The notes under the pieces are model-generated. The model had not been told where the DNA came from, did not search any database, and saw only the letters and a program-made list of their open reading frames with translations. From Bathymodiolus brooksi (lineage: Eukaryota; Mollusca; Bivalvia; Mytilida; Modiolidae), in contig OY804583.1 in NCBI GenBank assembly GCA_963680875.1, positions 34,895,331 to 34,959,330 on the forward strand: a DNA stretch of 64,000 bases, written 5' to 3'. The translations under genes were made by a program, and so were the position numbers. Numbering within the stretch: the stretch's first letter is position 1; each line of letters begins with the position of its first letter. Positions 39,201 to 47,666 of the stretch are shown piece by piece.

Positions 39201-41100
39201 TTCTGGTCACCTCTGTTGTATGTTCTGGTCACCTCTGTTGTATCTTCTGGTCACCTCTGTTGTATCTTCTGGTCACCTCTGTTGTATCTTCTGGTCACCT
39301 CTGTTGTATCTTCTGGTCACCTCTGTTGTATCTTCTGGTCACCTCTGTTGTATGTTCTGGTCACCTCTGTTGTATCTTCTGGTCACCCCTGTTGTATCTT
39401 CTGGTCACCTATGTTGTATCTTCTGGTCACCTCTGTTGTATCTTCTGGTCACTTCTGTTGTATCTTCTGGTCACCTATGTTGTATCTTCTGGTCACCTAT
39501 GTTGTATCTTCTGGTCACCTCTGTTGTATCTTCTGGTCACCGCTGTTGTATCTTCTGATCATCTCTGTTGTATCTTCTGTTCACCTCTGTTGTATCTTCT
39601 GGTCACCTCTGTTGTATCTTCTGGTCACCTCTGTTGTATGTTCTGGTCACCCCTGTTGTATGTTCTGGTCACCTATGTTATATCTTCTGGTCACCTCTGT
39701 TATATCTTCTGGTCACCTCTGTTATATCTTCTGGTCACCTCTGTTGTATGTTCTGGTCACCTATGTTATATCTTCTGGTCACCTCTGTTATATCTTCTGG
39801 TCACCTCTGTTGTATCTTCTGATCACCTCTGTTGTGTCTTCTGGTCACCTATGTTATATCTTCTGGTCACCTCTGTTATATCTTCTGGTCACCTCTGTTG
39901 TATGTTCTGGTCACCTATGTTGTATGTTCTGGACACCTATGTTATATCTTCTGGTCACCCCTATTGTATTTTCTGGTCACCTCTGTTGTATCTTCTGGTC
40001 ACCCCTGTTGTATCTTCTGGTCACCTCTGTTGTATGTTCTGGTCACCTATGTTATATCTTCTGGTCACCTCTGTTATATCTTCTGGTCACCTCTGTTGTA
40101 TCTTCTGATCACCTCTGTTGTATCTTCTGGTCACCTATGTTATATCTTCTGGTCACCTCTGTTATATCTTCTGGTCACCTCTGTTGTATCTTCTGATCAC
40201 CTCTGTTGTATCTTCTGGTCACCCCTGTTGTATCTTCTGGTCACCTCTGTTGTATCTTCTGGTCACCTCTGTTGTATCTTCTGGTCACCCCTGTTGTATC
40301 TTCTGGTCACCCCTGTTGTATCTTCTGGTCACCCCTGTTGTATCTTCTGGTCACCTCTGTTGTATCTTCTGGTCACCTCTGTTGTATCTTCTGGTCACCT
40401 CTGTTGTATCTTCTGGTCACCCCTGTTATATCTTCTGGTCACCTATGTTGTATCTTCTGGTCACCTCTGTTGTATCTTCTGATCACCTCTGTTGTATCTT
40501 CTGGTCACCTCTGTTGTATCTTCTGGTCACCCCTGTTGTATCTTCTGGTCACCTATGTTGTATCTTCTGGTCATTTCTGTTGTATCTTCTGGTCACCTCT
40601 GTTGTATCTTCTGGTCACCCCTGTTGTATCTTCTGGTCACCCCTGTTGTATCTTCTGGTCACCCCTGTTGTATCTTCTGGTCACCTCTGTTGTATCTTCT
40701 GGTCACCTCTGTTGTATCTTCTGGTCACCTCTGTTGTATCTTCTGGTCACCTCTGTTGTATCTTCTGGTCACCTCTGTTGTATCTTCTGGTCACCTCTGT
40801 TGTATCTTCTGGTCACCCCTGTTGTATCTTCTGGTCACCCCTGTTGTATCTTCTTGTCACCCCTGTTGTATCTTCTGGTCACCTCTGTTGTATCTTCTGG
40901 TCACCTCTGTTGTATCTTCTGGTCACCTCTGTTGTATCTTCTGGACACCTCTGTTGTATCTTCTGGTCACCTCTGTTGTATCTTCTGGTCACCTCTGTTG
41001 TATCTTCTGATCACCTCTGTTGTATCTTCTGGTCACCTCTGTTGTATCTTCTGGTCACCTCTGTTGTATCTTCTGGTCATCTCTGTTGTATCTTCTGATC
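33300..41100 (+). repeat. Satellite block G: four copies of a 1.8-2.3-kb higher-order repeat
   Basis: A run of TGATCATC, GTTCACC and then several TATGTTC and TTATATC monomers recurs at 33364, 35674, 37720 and 39568. The spacings are 2,310, 2,046 and 1,848 bp (105, 93 and 84 monomers). The same signature starts the second half of each block E copy (24696, 27292), so blocks E and G share ancestry. Each successive unit to the right is shorter. Confidence 0.8.
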
Positions 41101-42744
41101 ACCCCTGTTGTATCTTCTGGTCACCTCTGTTGTATCTTCTGGTCACCCCTGTTGTATCTTCTGGTCACCTCTGTTGTATCTTCTGGTCACCTCTGTTGTA
41201 TCTTCTGATCACCTCTGTTGTATCTTCTGGTCACCTCTGTTGTATCTTCTGGTCACCTCTGTTGTATCATCTGGTCACCTCTGTTGTATCTTCTGGTCAC
41301 CTCTGTTGTATCTTCTGGTCACCTCTGTTGTATGTTCTGGTCACCTCTGTTGTATCTTCTGGTCACCTCTGTTGTATCTTCTGGTCACCTCTGTTGTATC
41401 TTCTGGTCACCTCTGTTGTATCTTCTGGTCACCTCTGTTGTATGTTCTGGTCACCTCTGTTGTATCTTCTGGTCACCTCTGTTGTGTCTTCTGGTCACCT
41501 CTGTTGTATCTTCTGGTCACCTCTGTTATATCTTCTGGTCACCTCTGTTGTATCTTCTGGTCACCTCTGTTGTATCTTCTGGTCACCTCTGTTGTATCTT
41601 CTGGTCACCTCTGTTATATCTTCTGGTCACCTCTGTTGTATCTTCTGTTCACCTCTGTTGTATCTTCTGGTTACCTCTGTTGTATCTTCTGATCATCTCT
41701 GTTGTATCTTCTGGTCACCTCTGTTGTATCTTCTGGTCACCTCTGTTGTATCTTCTGGTCACCTCTGTTGTATCTTCTGGTCACCTCTGTTGTATCTTCT
41801 GGTCACCTCTGTTATATCTTCTGGTTACCTCTGTTGTATCTTCTGATCATCTCTGTTGTATCTTCTGGTCACCTCTGTTGTATCTTCTGGTCACCTGTGT
41901 TGTATCTTCTGGTCATCTCTGTTGTATTTTCTGGTCACCTCTGTTGTATCTTCTTTGATTTAAGGTTTCCGGTCACCTCTGTTGTATCTTCTGGTCACCT
42001 CTGTTGTATCTTCTGTTCACCTCTGTTGTATCTTCTGTTCACCTCTGTTGTATCTTCTGGTCACCTCTGTTGTATCTTCTTTGAATTAAGGTTTCTGGTC
42101 ACCTCTGTTGTATCTTCTGGTCACCTCTGTTGTATCTTCTGTTCACCTCTGTTGTATCTTCTGTTCACCTCTGTTGTATCTTCTGGTCACCTCTGTTGTA
42201 TCATATGGTCACCTCTGTTGTATCTTCTGGTCACCTCTGTTGTATCTTCTGGTCGCCTCTGTTGTATCTTCTGGTCACCTCTGTTGTATCTTCTGGTCAC
42301 CTCTGTTGTATCTTCTGGTCACCTCTGTTGTATCTTCTGGTCGCCTCTGTTGTATCTTCTTTGATTTAAGGTTTATGGTCACCTCTGTTGTATCTTATGG
42401 TCATCTCTGTTGTATCCTCTTTGATTTAAGGTTTCTGGTCACCTCTGTTGTATCTTATGGCCACCTCTGTTGTATCTTCTGATCACCTCTGTTGTATCTT
42501 CTGGTCACCTCTGTTGTATCTTCTGGTCACCTCTGTTGTATCTTCTGGTCACCTCTGTTGTATCTTCTGGTCACCGCTGTTGTATCTTCTGGTCACCTCT
42601 GTTGTATCTTCTGGTCACCTCTGTTGTGTATTCTGGTCACCTCTGTTGTATCTTCTGGTCACCTCTGTTGTATCTTCTGGTCACCTCTGTTGTATCTTCT
42701 GGTCACCTCTGTTGTATCTTCTGGTCACCTCTGTTGTATATTCA
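41100..42744 (+). repeat. Satellite block H: array edge, close to consensus
   Basis: Monomers in the final 1.6 kb are mostly consensus, with few of the position 9 and 14 variants seen elsewhere. The array stops abruptly in a monomer whose last part reads TATATTC before non-satellite sequence. The only structural novelty is a set of monomers carrying a 16-bp insert. Confidence 0.7.
41955..42436 (+). repeat. Four 38-bp variant monomers with a 16-bp insert
   Basis: The insert TTGATTTAAGGTTTCT, or a one-base variant, sits between the end of one monomer and the next GGTCACC. The copies are at 41955-41970, 42081-42096, 42361-42376 and 42421-42436. Spacings of 126, 280 and 60 bp equal the insert plus 5, 12 and 2 whole monomers. 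I saw no copy elsewhere in the 42.7-kb array. The insert breaks plus-strand frames with in-frame TAA in some registers. Confidence 0.9.
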
Positions 42745-42823
42745 CACTTGTGTTATAGGATTACATTGTACCTTTGTATTAATGACTATTATCATAATAT
42801 ACTGCTCAGTCTTGGGGGTCTTT

Positions 42824-43005
42824 GGGGACGTCGTGGTTGATATTATAACCACCTCAGCAATCAGTATCTATCACCACTGAAATTGTAAATTTGAATCCCA
42901 CTCAGGCGAGTTTTACTCGATACAACATTATGTGATAAAGTATTCCCGTGACTTGCATCATGTCGGGTGTTTCCACCACCAGTAAGACTGACTAAACTAA
43001 TGGTC
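42824..43005 (+). mobile_element. tRNA-derived SINE, copy 1 (internally shortened)
   Basis: The copy begins near GGGGACGTCGTGG and contains the core CAATCAGTATCTATCACCAC, a degenerate B-box-like TTTGAATCCC, and ACAACATTATGTGAT. It lacks part of the central segment and the terminal GAAAGTGGCGTTAAA. It lies 80 bp right of the satellite edge. It is matched by comparison with the fuller copies at 53.5 and 54.0 kb. Confidence 0.75.
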
Positions 43006-43297
43006 ATCAAACTTTCAAGTACTATTATTGCACCCGTACTCGTACAAACGGCAGAGCAAATGGTTCTATCTGAAATATACTATGTTCTGATTGAACACAT
43101 ATGTGGCATGGGAAATAAATTGTATTGAAGCGATATCATTTCAATCGTTGTTTGTTGTTGTGAACATGGCTAATTATTGCATATACTCCCCTATTATAAT
43201 AAAACAAAACAAAACATTAATTTAATACCTTCAATAAAATATGCTTCTTCCTATTGAAAACAAATTAGTAGACAACAACCAATGCGCTTCTTTGATT
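43006..43297. other. Intergenic, no recognised feature
   Basis: This is AT-rich single-copy-looking DNA with an AAACAAAACAAAAC stretch near 43,201. I see no coding, RNA or repeat signal. Confidence 0.5.
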
Positions 43298-43370
43298 TGT
43301 CTTATTAAAGCTCTTAGCACAGCCATATCCGTAAGTTCTATTATTTTTATCGGAGTTTCGTGTTTGTTAA
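43298..43370 (+). repeat. Dispersed repeat fragment, inverted partner at 51.5 kb
   Basis: This segment, containing CATATCCGTAAG and ATCGGAGTTTCGTGTTTGTT, matches the reverse complement of about 51,537-51,610 with scattered substitutions. I do not recognise the family. The shared ends, running up to the GTTTGTTA motif, suggest a transposon end or a short dispersed element. Confidence 0.65.
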
Positions 43371-43676
43371 GGTGAGAGGATACTAAATGACGTTACGTCA
43401 AGAGTTATCGGCCCTGACGTTACGGCATTGCATGTGTATTTTCTTTACGAAGTCAACGAGACAACACCTTTTATGAGCCCGATAGTCGGTATGACATTTT
43501 CGGGACACCCGGGTTTACGCATTTCATTACGCGGGATTTATCAATTTAAAAATAACCAGCTGGAATTCAGGACCCCTCCGGGGAGCAAAACGTATAGACG
43601 GCTTTTCCGAAAAAGAGAAACCATAGAGACCATCACCCCACATTCCTTCTTCCATCAAAATTTCATTTTGTCATAA
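43371..43676 (+). other. Open stretch of 101 codons, possible exon or relic
   Basis: This frame is open from just after a TAA at 43368-43370 to a TAA at 43674-43676. Its residue composition is mixed and not low-complexity: charged and aromatic residues are spread out, and the C-terminal third is basic (around RRLFRKRE). It has no in-frame ATG near the start, so it would have to be an internal or terminal exon, or a fragment of a decayed element. I recognise no domain. It sits directly after the dispersed-repeat fragment, so a transposon-derived origin is at least as likely as a host exon. Confidence 0.2.
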
Positions 43677-43829
43677 TTATATAAAGCAATAAAGAAAATA
43701 CACATTAGTATATTATATCATTTTTAAGAATGTTAAATAAACAGTCCCCATTGGAAATACGCACAATGTGGCTTGATATGGGCTATCAAGATTAGAAATC
43801 AGTACATATTTAAGAACTTATGATTTTAG

Positions 43830-44036
43830 TAAGACCTAGAGACAGTTTTCAATCGCGTTGCAGACAAAAGTGACAAACTGACACACTATGGTAGCTCACA
43901 AGCTAATGCATCCTTAAACTTTATTATAACAACACAAGCTCCCAAATGCAAGCATTTCGATGGATCTGAATCACTCAATTTTCGAGTGACTGCTGGAGTG
44001 GCACAGAAGAATGTTGGTAGGCAGTATGTTATTGAT
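43830..44036 (+). other. Possible internal exon (weak)
   Basis: An acceptor-like ATTTTAG ends at 43829 and a consensus-like donor GTAAGT lies at 44037-44042. Between them one frame is open with mixed, soluble-looking residue content, including CKHFDGSESLNF and VTAGVAQKNV, and the frame stays open to 44177. I recognise no domain and see no partner exons nearby. A chance open frame between chance splice-like signals is possible. A decayed gene fragment is the other main option. Confidence 0.2.
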
Positions 44037-44238
44037 GTAAGTACATGTATCTACAATGAAACGTATGTCTTAAAAAGTAACAGATCCGGACAAGACGGTG
44101 TTAGCATTATTTTAAGCCTATCACCACTAAATGTGACTAAATGCCAAATAAGTACTGCTGATAAGTATTATATATAAATGTCTCTCTAAGAAATGTTGGG
44201 TGGCCCGATTATAATCCGGTGAGCGTTGAGGGGTTAGT

Positions 44239-44489
44239 ATTATGGTGTTTAACGACACTTTCAACAATATTTCAGCTATATCGTGGAGGTCAGTATTATT
44301 GGAGGAAGAAACCGGAAGACTCGGACAGAACAACCAACCTGCCGCAAGTCACTGACATACTTCATCACATAATGTTGTATTGAGTAGACCTCGGCTGAGC
44401 AGGATTATAACTCACAACGTTAGTGGTGATAGGCAGTGATGCATTAGGTAGTTGTAAGTCAAACTAGCATACGATCACGATCACGACGG
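44239..44489 (-). mobile_element. tRNA-derived SINE, copy 2
   Basis: Read on the minus strand, this shows the tRNA-like head (CGTCGTGATCGTGATCG), the ATCACCACTAACGTTGTGAG core and the ACAACATTATGTGATGAAG body. It ends with TGAAATATTGTTGAAAGTG and CGTTAAACACCAT. It is nearly full length with extra bases inside the head. Confidence 0.85.
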
Positions 44490-44699
44490 ACCATCAGCGT
44501 TGATCTCGGATGTAATGAGGTTTTTGAATATCCTTGTTCCTAGTTCACTGTTATTCAACGTGTGTGTACTATTAGTTAACCATTCACAATTGATGTAAGC
44601 AGTAATGTCTTGTGGTACGCAAATGGTGCTAAGCCGCAGTATATATCTCTAATCTCGAAATGTTCGAAAACATCATTTTACCGACTTGATTCTGAGTAA
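44490..44699. other. Intergenic, no recognised feature
   Basis: This is AT-rich sequence between a SINE and a dispersed-repeat fragment. I see no supported feature. Confidence 0.5.
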
Positions 44700-45050
44700 G
44701 AGTAACGCGGAGGGTGTCTTATAAGAAACAGGAACTGCAAAGCCTCAACGAGCGCATGAGCTCACCCCGTTTTCTAAGGTGGGATTCGTGTAACTCATCT
44801 GTTGTTGTTTTTTTTGCTTGTTTTTATGTTTGGTTGGAGTTTTTTTTTGGGGGGGGGGATTTCTTTGTTGTGTTTTTCTTCTTTTGTTTTTAGCTAGACC
44901 GTGAGTTCACTCCGTGGTTGTTGTGGGTTCGTCCTGCTCATCTGTTTAGTTTTGTGTGTACTGTTTTTCTTTCGCTTCGTTCTACGTCTTGTGCCCAGTT
45001 TGACTACAGGATTGTTCATTCTTGTATAACATCATCGGTTGTCTTTTAAG
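44700..45050 (+). repeat. Degenerate dispersed repeat (bivalve-type), two overlapping fragments
   Basis: The order of motifs GTAACGCGGAGGGTGTC, CAGGAACTGC, CTCACCCCGTTTT and GGATTCGTGTAACTCATCTG parallels the copy at 45.63-45.85 kb and, inverted, the one at 53.82-54.03 kb. A second partial copy follows from about 44,900 (GTGGGTTCGTCCTGCTCATCTGTTTAG). A T-run and a G-run interrupt it near 44,840-44,860. The family assignment comes from comparison within the window plus recalled bivalve repeats. Confidence 0.6.
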
Positions 45051-45057
45051 TGTATTT

Positions 45058-45198
45058 AAGGAATATTTGAAATTGTTATACGATATAACCTGGTTTGGGT
45101 CAATTTACGCTTCATAAAACCGCAGTTTATGAAAAGCGTAAACTGACCCAAACCAGGTTATGCAGGTATAGCCTGTTCAACAATGTCAAATATTCCTT
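45058..45198. mobile_element. Foldback (hairpin) element, 141 bp
   Basis: The left arm 45058-45118 and right arm 45126-45198 are reverse complements over about 60 bp. They include AACCTGGTTTGGGTCA facing TGACCCAAACCAGGTT, and AAGGAATATTTGA facing TCAAATATTCCTT. The short loop is about 7 bp and the right arm has about 13 extra bases. It carries no ORF. It looks like a non-autonomous MITE or a snapback element; I cannot define a clean target-site duplication. Confidence 0.85.
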
Positions 45199-45632
45199 AT
45201 AATTTAATGTTTACGACAAAATGTAATGATTCCTCGATTTTAATTACGATTATTTCCTGTTGCTATTTGAATTTATCGTTGGCGGATAAACACGTTGGTG
45301 ACGAGACAATACTAACCCAGGATATCGAGTATAACCAAAATGTTCTACAGGCGGATTAGCCAATCAGATTGAAATATTCAAATCAAATTAAATTATTTAT
45401 CTATATTCCAAGAAGGTATAGTATCAACAAGATACCACAGAGACAGCTCCTGTGTTCACCTCCGTTTTTATCATGTCTTAGCTGATGCCTGTTGTTTATT
45501 TGGTTATACTACATGTTTTCACGTTTTTCTGTCCATATTGTGATGTGTTCTACCATTTCTACGTAAAACCGATGTTCGATTATTTTGTTCTGTTATTTGT
45601 TTACAAATTCTATATCAGACGTTTGTGTCGTT
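45199..45632. other. Intergenic, no recognised feature
   Basis: This is AT-rich sequence between the hairpin element and the next dispersed-repeat copy. I recognise no ORF, RNA or element. Confidence 0.5.
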
Positions 45633-45850
45633 TACACAGTAACACGACGGGTGCCACTAGTTGAGCAGGAACTGCTAACCCTTTCGAAGCACATGCATTC
45701 AACCCAGTGGGGTTTGTGTTACTCAATATTTAATTTGCTGTGTAATATGTTTGTCCTGTTTTAGCCCTTGTATTAGCTGTTCTCCGATTTATGGATTCTG
45801 ATTGCCCATTTGGTATACTCAAGCTTTTCTTAGGGTTATAGTACATGTAT
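45633..45850 (+). repeat. Dispersed repeat copy (bivalve-type)
   Basis: The copy reads GTAACACGACGGGTGCCAC, GAGCAGGAACTGCTAACCC, CCCAGTGGGGTTTGTGTTAC, then a T-rich tract and GATTTATGGATTCTGATTGC. The 53.82-54.03 kb copy shows the reverse-complement order (GAACCCCACC, then GTTCCACA). I recall this motif string as abundant in bivalve genomes; that is memory, not a search. Confidence 0.65.
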
Positions 45851-46734
45851 GTCAATGGACATTAAGAATAAATCAGAGGAATAACAATGTAAAGGAATAG
45901 TAATTGATATTTGCTTTGGTTTTTTTAATATTTGCCAATTACTGACTATGGTTTAAGCTAAGAGTCGTGATTGCCTTCAAAACATTGATTGAGCTCAATA
46001 ACGGAATTAATCATGTATTTTCAAAATAAAAATTTAGATAATGCCAATTTGCTTAGAATGTATAATAAAAAAACACTTAGTCTGAATATGAAACGGAACA
46101 AACTGAATCGGTCTGTAAAATAAATAATATTAACACGCAGCTTACGTTTAATTTCATGCTTTCCGTAGCAACAGGAAGGACAAGAACACGAAGATATAAT
46201 AAAACGTCTTCAATTCAATATGCAGTTCAATATGAAATATGCAATTCAAGCCATACATGATATTCTTTTTTTAATTGAATATCTTAATTTAAAATAATTA
46301 TATGCTATCTGAGGACGTTGTTTAGCGGATATTAGTTAATAATGTGAGCTTTAAGCTCCGGATAAAATGATAATATCATGTCGACCCATTATGAAACTCC
46401 TAGCAAATTATGGCTTCGTGAATATTTCTTTATTATATATTAATAGATCACATTTCAATCTGTATTAATGAGGCAAAGGGACATCATCTTGCTAAAACTG
46501 ATATGGTATTAATGAGTACATCATGTGCAACGCAATCGTCTTAATTTAGAATATCTAACGAAGTAATAGTTTTCGGACGATTTGAAGGCTTGTGATTATT
46601 ATCAGTGTATATACAAGTGATTTCTTTGTGCTACACCTATTACCTCCTGACCTGCATCTAGTAAGATATGCATACCTTGCACATCAAGCTTTGAGGATTT
46701 ATTTTCCTCTCGTTTCTGTATAAACGTTAGAGAA
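45851..46734. other. AT-rich intergenic stretch, no recognised feature
   Basis: This stretch holds only short ORFs and no repeat I can match to another part of the window. Homopolymer-rich A/T tracts occur near 46,060 and 46,266. Confidence 0.5.
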
Positions 46735-46890
46735 TACCGAAGGACAATCACCTATCGATAATCCAGAGAAACTGGCAACATATAGTACACAAAACGAAGA
46801 ATATTAATGCAAAAACACAAGACATTAGGCATTGGACACCATTGTACGCAAGCGAACACAAATAACGTAAATAAGACATGAGCCCTCCTA
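46735..46890 (-). repeat. Dispersed repeat, family 2, copy 1
   Basis: The motif order GGACAA, CCAGAGAAACTGGCAACATA, GTACACAAAACGAAG and CACCATTGTACGCAAG is shared with about 51,815-51,960. The first part is also shared, inverted, with 57,050-57,160. The ACACAAATAACGT motif closes this copy and the 51.9-kb copy. Confidence 0.6.
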
Positions 46891-47520
46891 TAAACAACTG
46901 GAGGTAAAGACAAACCGAACATCGTTTCTATGCAGGAATCGTAACGGACATCACAACACGGAACTCAGAACGTAAAGACACATAATACAACAACATACAA
47001 AAATTTAAAAGAATTTTTTTCTTTAAAACTCTCATCGGTGAAACCTTCATATGCCCTCGTGAAAATGGTACACACAAATCAAATAAAGTAAACCACATTG
47101 GTGATATCATGGTTGGCGTGCTCTTTCCAAATGCGTTATATCTTAGGTTCGACCAGCAATCTGTTCAAATCAAAGATTGTGAATTTGCTATATGTCGCTT
47201 CTCCGCTAAGCATGCAGAGCATTAAGGAGAAAGATATTAGGAAGGAATTAGGATAATGTGTCTGAGTGGAATGCCATTTCTACATTGAGATATTTATATT
47301 TTGTAACGGTCAACAAGATTAAACAAGAAAGGTATATGCATGGAGCGTTCAATATTACCCTAATAGTAATTAAGGTTGTTTAGGAAAACTCTTTATTAGA
47401 TGATATCCTAGTCACCTTAAAAATAGCTCAAACTATTCCTGACACTAATAACAAAAGCTAAAAATAAGGCAAACAAAACGTGCCGCGCATAAACTAAAGC
47501 CACATTTTCTTTATTATAGA
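46891..47520. other. AT-rich intergenic; short motif shared with 52.0 kb
   Basis: The motif GTCGCTTCTCCGCTAAGCA near 47,190 matches the reverse complement of TGCTTTGCGGAGAAGCGAC near 52,023, probably a further dispersed-repeat fragment. The short minus-strand ORF at 46,928-47,110 shows no coding character. I see nothing else. Confidence 0.45.
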
Positions 47521-47664
47521 AGAAAGTTTGATGATATCAACGGGGGAATCAGAAGCCGTAAATCGAAACAAGACAGACACTACTTTGACATGAAGAAAAA
47601 GGACAAAGGAGCAAACAATGATGTACAAAACACTTCACAGAAAAATAAAGACCGAGCAAAATAA
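47521..47664 (-). repeat. Dispersed repeat copy abutting the 29-bp satellite
   Basis: GGGGGAATCAGAAGCCGTA, then AAAAAGGACAAAGGAGCAAAC and AATAAAGACCGAGCAAAAT parallel GGGGTAATCAGAATCCGTA and following motifs at 52,911-53,025. The matching copy at 53.9 kb continues as ACGAACCCCACCAAAAACAG. Here the equivalent place is the first 29-bp satellite unit (TAAACTCCACTAACATAG). Confidence 0.65.
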
Positions 47665-47666
47665 AC

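Larger units (their letters stand above)
1..42744 (+). repeat. Giant 22-bp satellite array (about 1,940 monomers, open at left edge)
   Basis: The consensus monomer is GGTCACC (positions 1-7), TCTGTTG (8-14), TATCTTCT (15-22). The window begins in phase with monomer position 1. GGTCACC-type starts checked at 1, 4071, 10802, 29569 and 41955 all fall on the same 22-bp grid, so 1-41,954 equals exactly 1,907 monomers. Variation is almost all substitution at a few positions: 2 (G to A or T), 6 (C to T), 8 (T to C), 9 (C to A), 14 (G to A) and 18 (C to G). The plus strand is pyrimidine-rich (16 of 22) and the consensus has no CpG. The array ends at about 42,744, where a last partial monomer runs into unrelated sequence. 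Function is unknown; a structural satellite (heterochromatic or pericentromeric) is possible but not shown. Confidence 0.98.

Noticed and set aside
1..42744. Centromere
   Set aside because: A long satellite with higher-order structure is compatible with a centromere, but a 22-bp monomer with no CENP-B-box-like motif and no chromatin data cannot support the call.
34..42758. Dozens of long plus-strand ORFs (up to 2,680 codons) across the first 42.7 kb as real proteins
   Set aside because: They overlap in all three frames, encode the same cyclic 22-residue repeat, mostly begin at TTG rather than ATG, and end wherever a monomer carries a G to A change. They follow from monomer length and composition; there is no independent sign of a gene such as a signal peptide, unique domain or flanking unique coding sequence.
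42470..42880. ORFs running from the array into flanking DNA (to 42,840 and 42,880) as genes ending in unique sequence
   Set aside because: The unique tails are short, cross into SINE copy 1 and have no domain. They are satellite frames running on to the first stop.
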